Of a stretch of 8,302 nucleotides of DNA, positions 7,739 to 8,302 are shown piece after piece. A model generated the notes under the pieces. The model made no database searches and was not told the DNA's origin. It saw nothing but the letters and a program-made list of their open reading frames with translations. Source of the DNA: Opitutia bacterium UBA7374 (lineage in GTDB: Bacteria > Verrucomicrobiota > Verrucomicrobiia > Opitutales > Coraliomargaritaceae); contig DKOA01000015.1 in the NCBI GenBank assembly GCA_002469895.1, positions 1 to 8,302 on the forward strand, read 5' to 3'. Within the stretch, counting starts at the first letter, position 1. The number at the start of each line of letters is the position of its first letter. The position numbers and the translations under genes are program-made.

Positions 7739-7957
7739 AACAAAGATTCCTTCCTAGAAGCCTCTACAAGGCTCCGTAAAGTCTCCCCTTTCTCTTACCC
7801 TAGTGAGGCATCCAAGCCTATCCTCGAGTGTTCGCATGTGGCTAATCTCACTCAATCAAAGCAATCGATGAAGCACCCCTCTAAGTCGTCGTGATTGATC
7901 CATCATGTGGCGTGTTCGGATATTTACTTATGCAGGCGCATTCAGTATGTTCTTCGG
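7739..7957 (+). other. 219-bp intergenic region with weak hairpin and candidate promoter
   Basis: No gene is seen here. A five-base-pair stem with a five-base loop (AGCCT, CTACA, AGGCT; 7759-7773) follows the PEP-CTERM stop by 20 bases, but no T run follows it, so it is at best a poor terminator. A seven-base inverted repeat (TCAATCA at 7852-7858, TGATTGA at 7892-7898) surrounds 33 bases and could be an operator, though one this short can arise by chance. TTGATC (7895-7900) and GATATT (7919-7924), 18 bases apart, form a weak promoter candidate for the next gene. Confidence 0.3.
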
Positions 7958-8302
7958 ATGAGAAACGAAATACAGCTGTTACTGCTGCTCATCATTGTGC
8001 CCGGACTAGTTGTCGCAAAATCAAAGCTCCCCTTCGCCAACAGCGATTTTGAGTCGGGCGGCCTGAGCAACTGGACAGCCAAAGGCAAGGCCCTCGACAG
8101 CAATCCCTACGAACGGCAACCAGACGCAAACGACCAACGTGTTCACAGCACGATGCAGGGCGACTTTTGCGCCCATTCAGGCATGCATGGGGATTACCGT
8201 ACTGGCAGCCTCACTTCTACTGCATTTAACATTGATCACGACTACCTCAGCTTTCGCATCGCAGGTGGGGTTCACCCGGGCACGCGCATCGAAGTTTTAG
8301 TT
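7958..8302 (+). CDS. Exported protein with GH32-associated type beta-sandwich, 3' end outside the window
   Basis: The first 115 residues of a secreted protein run off the right edge. The signal peptide is MRNEIQ followed by LLLLLIIVPGLVVA, cleaved near residue 20. The mature part reads like the beta-sandwich found next to GH32 (levanase/fructanase-like) catalytic domains and in related secreted proteins of Verrucomicrobiota and Planctomycetota. It has FESGGLSNWTAKG near the N-terminus, TGSLTSTAFNIDHDYLSFRI, then AGGVHPGTRIEVLV. In those proteins the same pattern is written roughly as FE-G-L-WT-G, TGTLTS-F-I-DYI-F-IGGG-HPG. The ATG at 7958 is chosen because it begins the signal peptide; the ribosome-binding site is weak. 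The missing part could be a GH32-type hydrolase, a sulfatase, a DUF1553-type protein or a pure binding protein, so no enzymatic name is given. Confidence 0.75.
   Translation, partial: MRNEIQLLLLLIIVPGLVVAKSKLPFANSDFESGGLSNWTAKGKALDSNPYERQPDANDQRVHSTMQGDFCAHSGMHGDYRTGSLTSTAFNIDHDYLSFRIAGGVHPGTRIEVLV

Noticed and set aside
7759..7773. Hairpin after the PEP-CTERM gene as a Rho-independent terminator
   Set aside because: The stem is only five base pairs and no T tract follows.
1..8302. CRISPR arrays, tRNA or rRNA genes, insertion-sequence ends
   Set aside because: I found no regularly spaced repeats, cloverleaf-type sequence, rRNA sequence or transposase on either strand.

Overview
The window most likely comes from a marine-type Verrucomicrobiota bacterium of the Opitutae/Puniceicoccales kind. 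Four things suggest this: a PEP-CTERM sorting tail (VPEPSTYALILG followed by WRRRK), a sulfatase ending in a DADQDGLSNLFEFAFG calcium-binding motif with a YTVQFTNDLNDW tail, an abundance of secreted beta-sandwich modules, and a sulfatase gene beside a carbohydrate phosphorylase gene. The lineage is an inference from protein style; there is no rRNA or marker gene to confirm it.

All five genes lie on the + strand. (1) 1-3216 is a large multidomain sulfatase cut by the left edge. Its catalytic Cys motif lies before the first ATG in the window, so the reading frame must be taken from base 1. (2) 3354-5813 is a GH94-family glycoside phosphorylase without a signal peptide, so cytoplasmic. (3) 5838-6575, only 24 bp downstream, is a small exported LamG-like protein that resembles a module inside the sulfatase. 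(4) 6914-7738 is an AT-richer, Tyr-rich PEP-CTERM surface protein with a GTG start, after a 338-bp gap. (5) 7958-8302 is the start of another exported protein, cut by the right edge, with a beta-sandwich like the one that accompanies GH32-type enzymes in this phylum.

As a working model, the first three genes form a small polysaccharide-use cluster. An exported sulfatase removes sulfate outside the cytoplasm, a small exported beta-sandwich protein may bind the glycan, and the desulfated oligosaccharide is split with phosphate inside the cell. The sugar is not identifiable from sequence alone. The PEP-CTERM gene looks like a separate transcription unit, and the last gene may begin a further carbohydrate-active unit. 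There are no RNA genes, CRISPR arrays, insertion sequences or transposases that I can support. I see no clear-cut undescribed system; the points most worth a second look are the non-canonical sulfatase active-site motif, the sulfatase insertion, and the module shared between genes 1 and 3.
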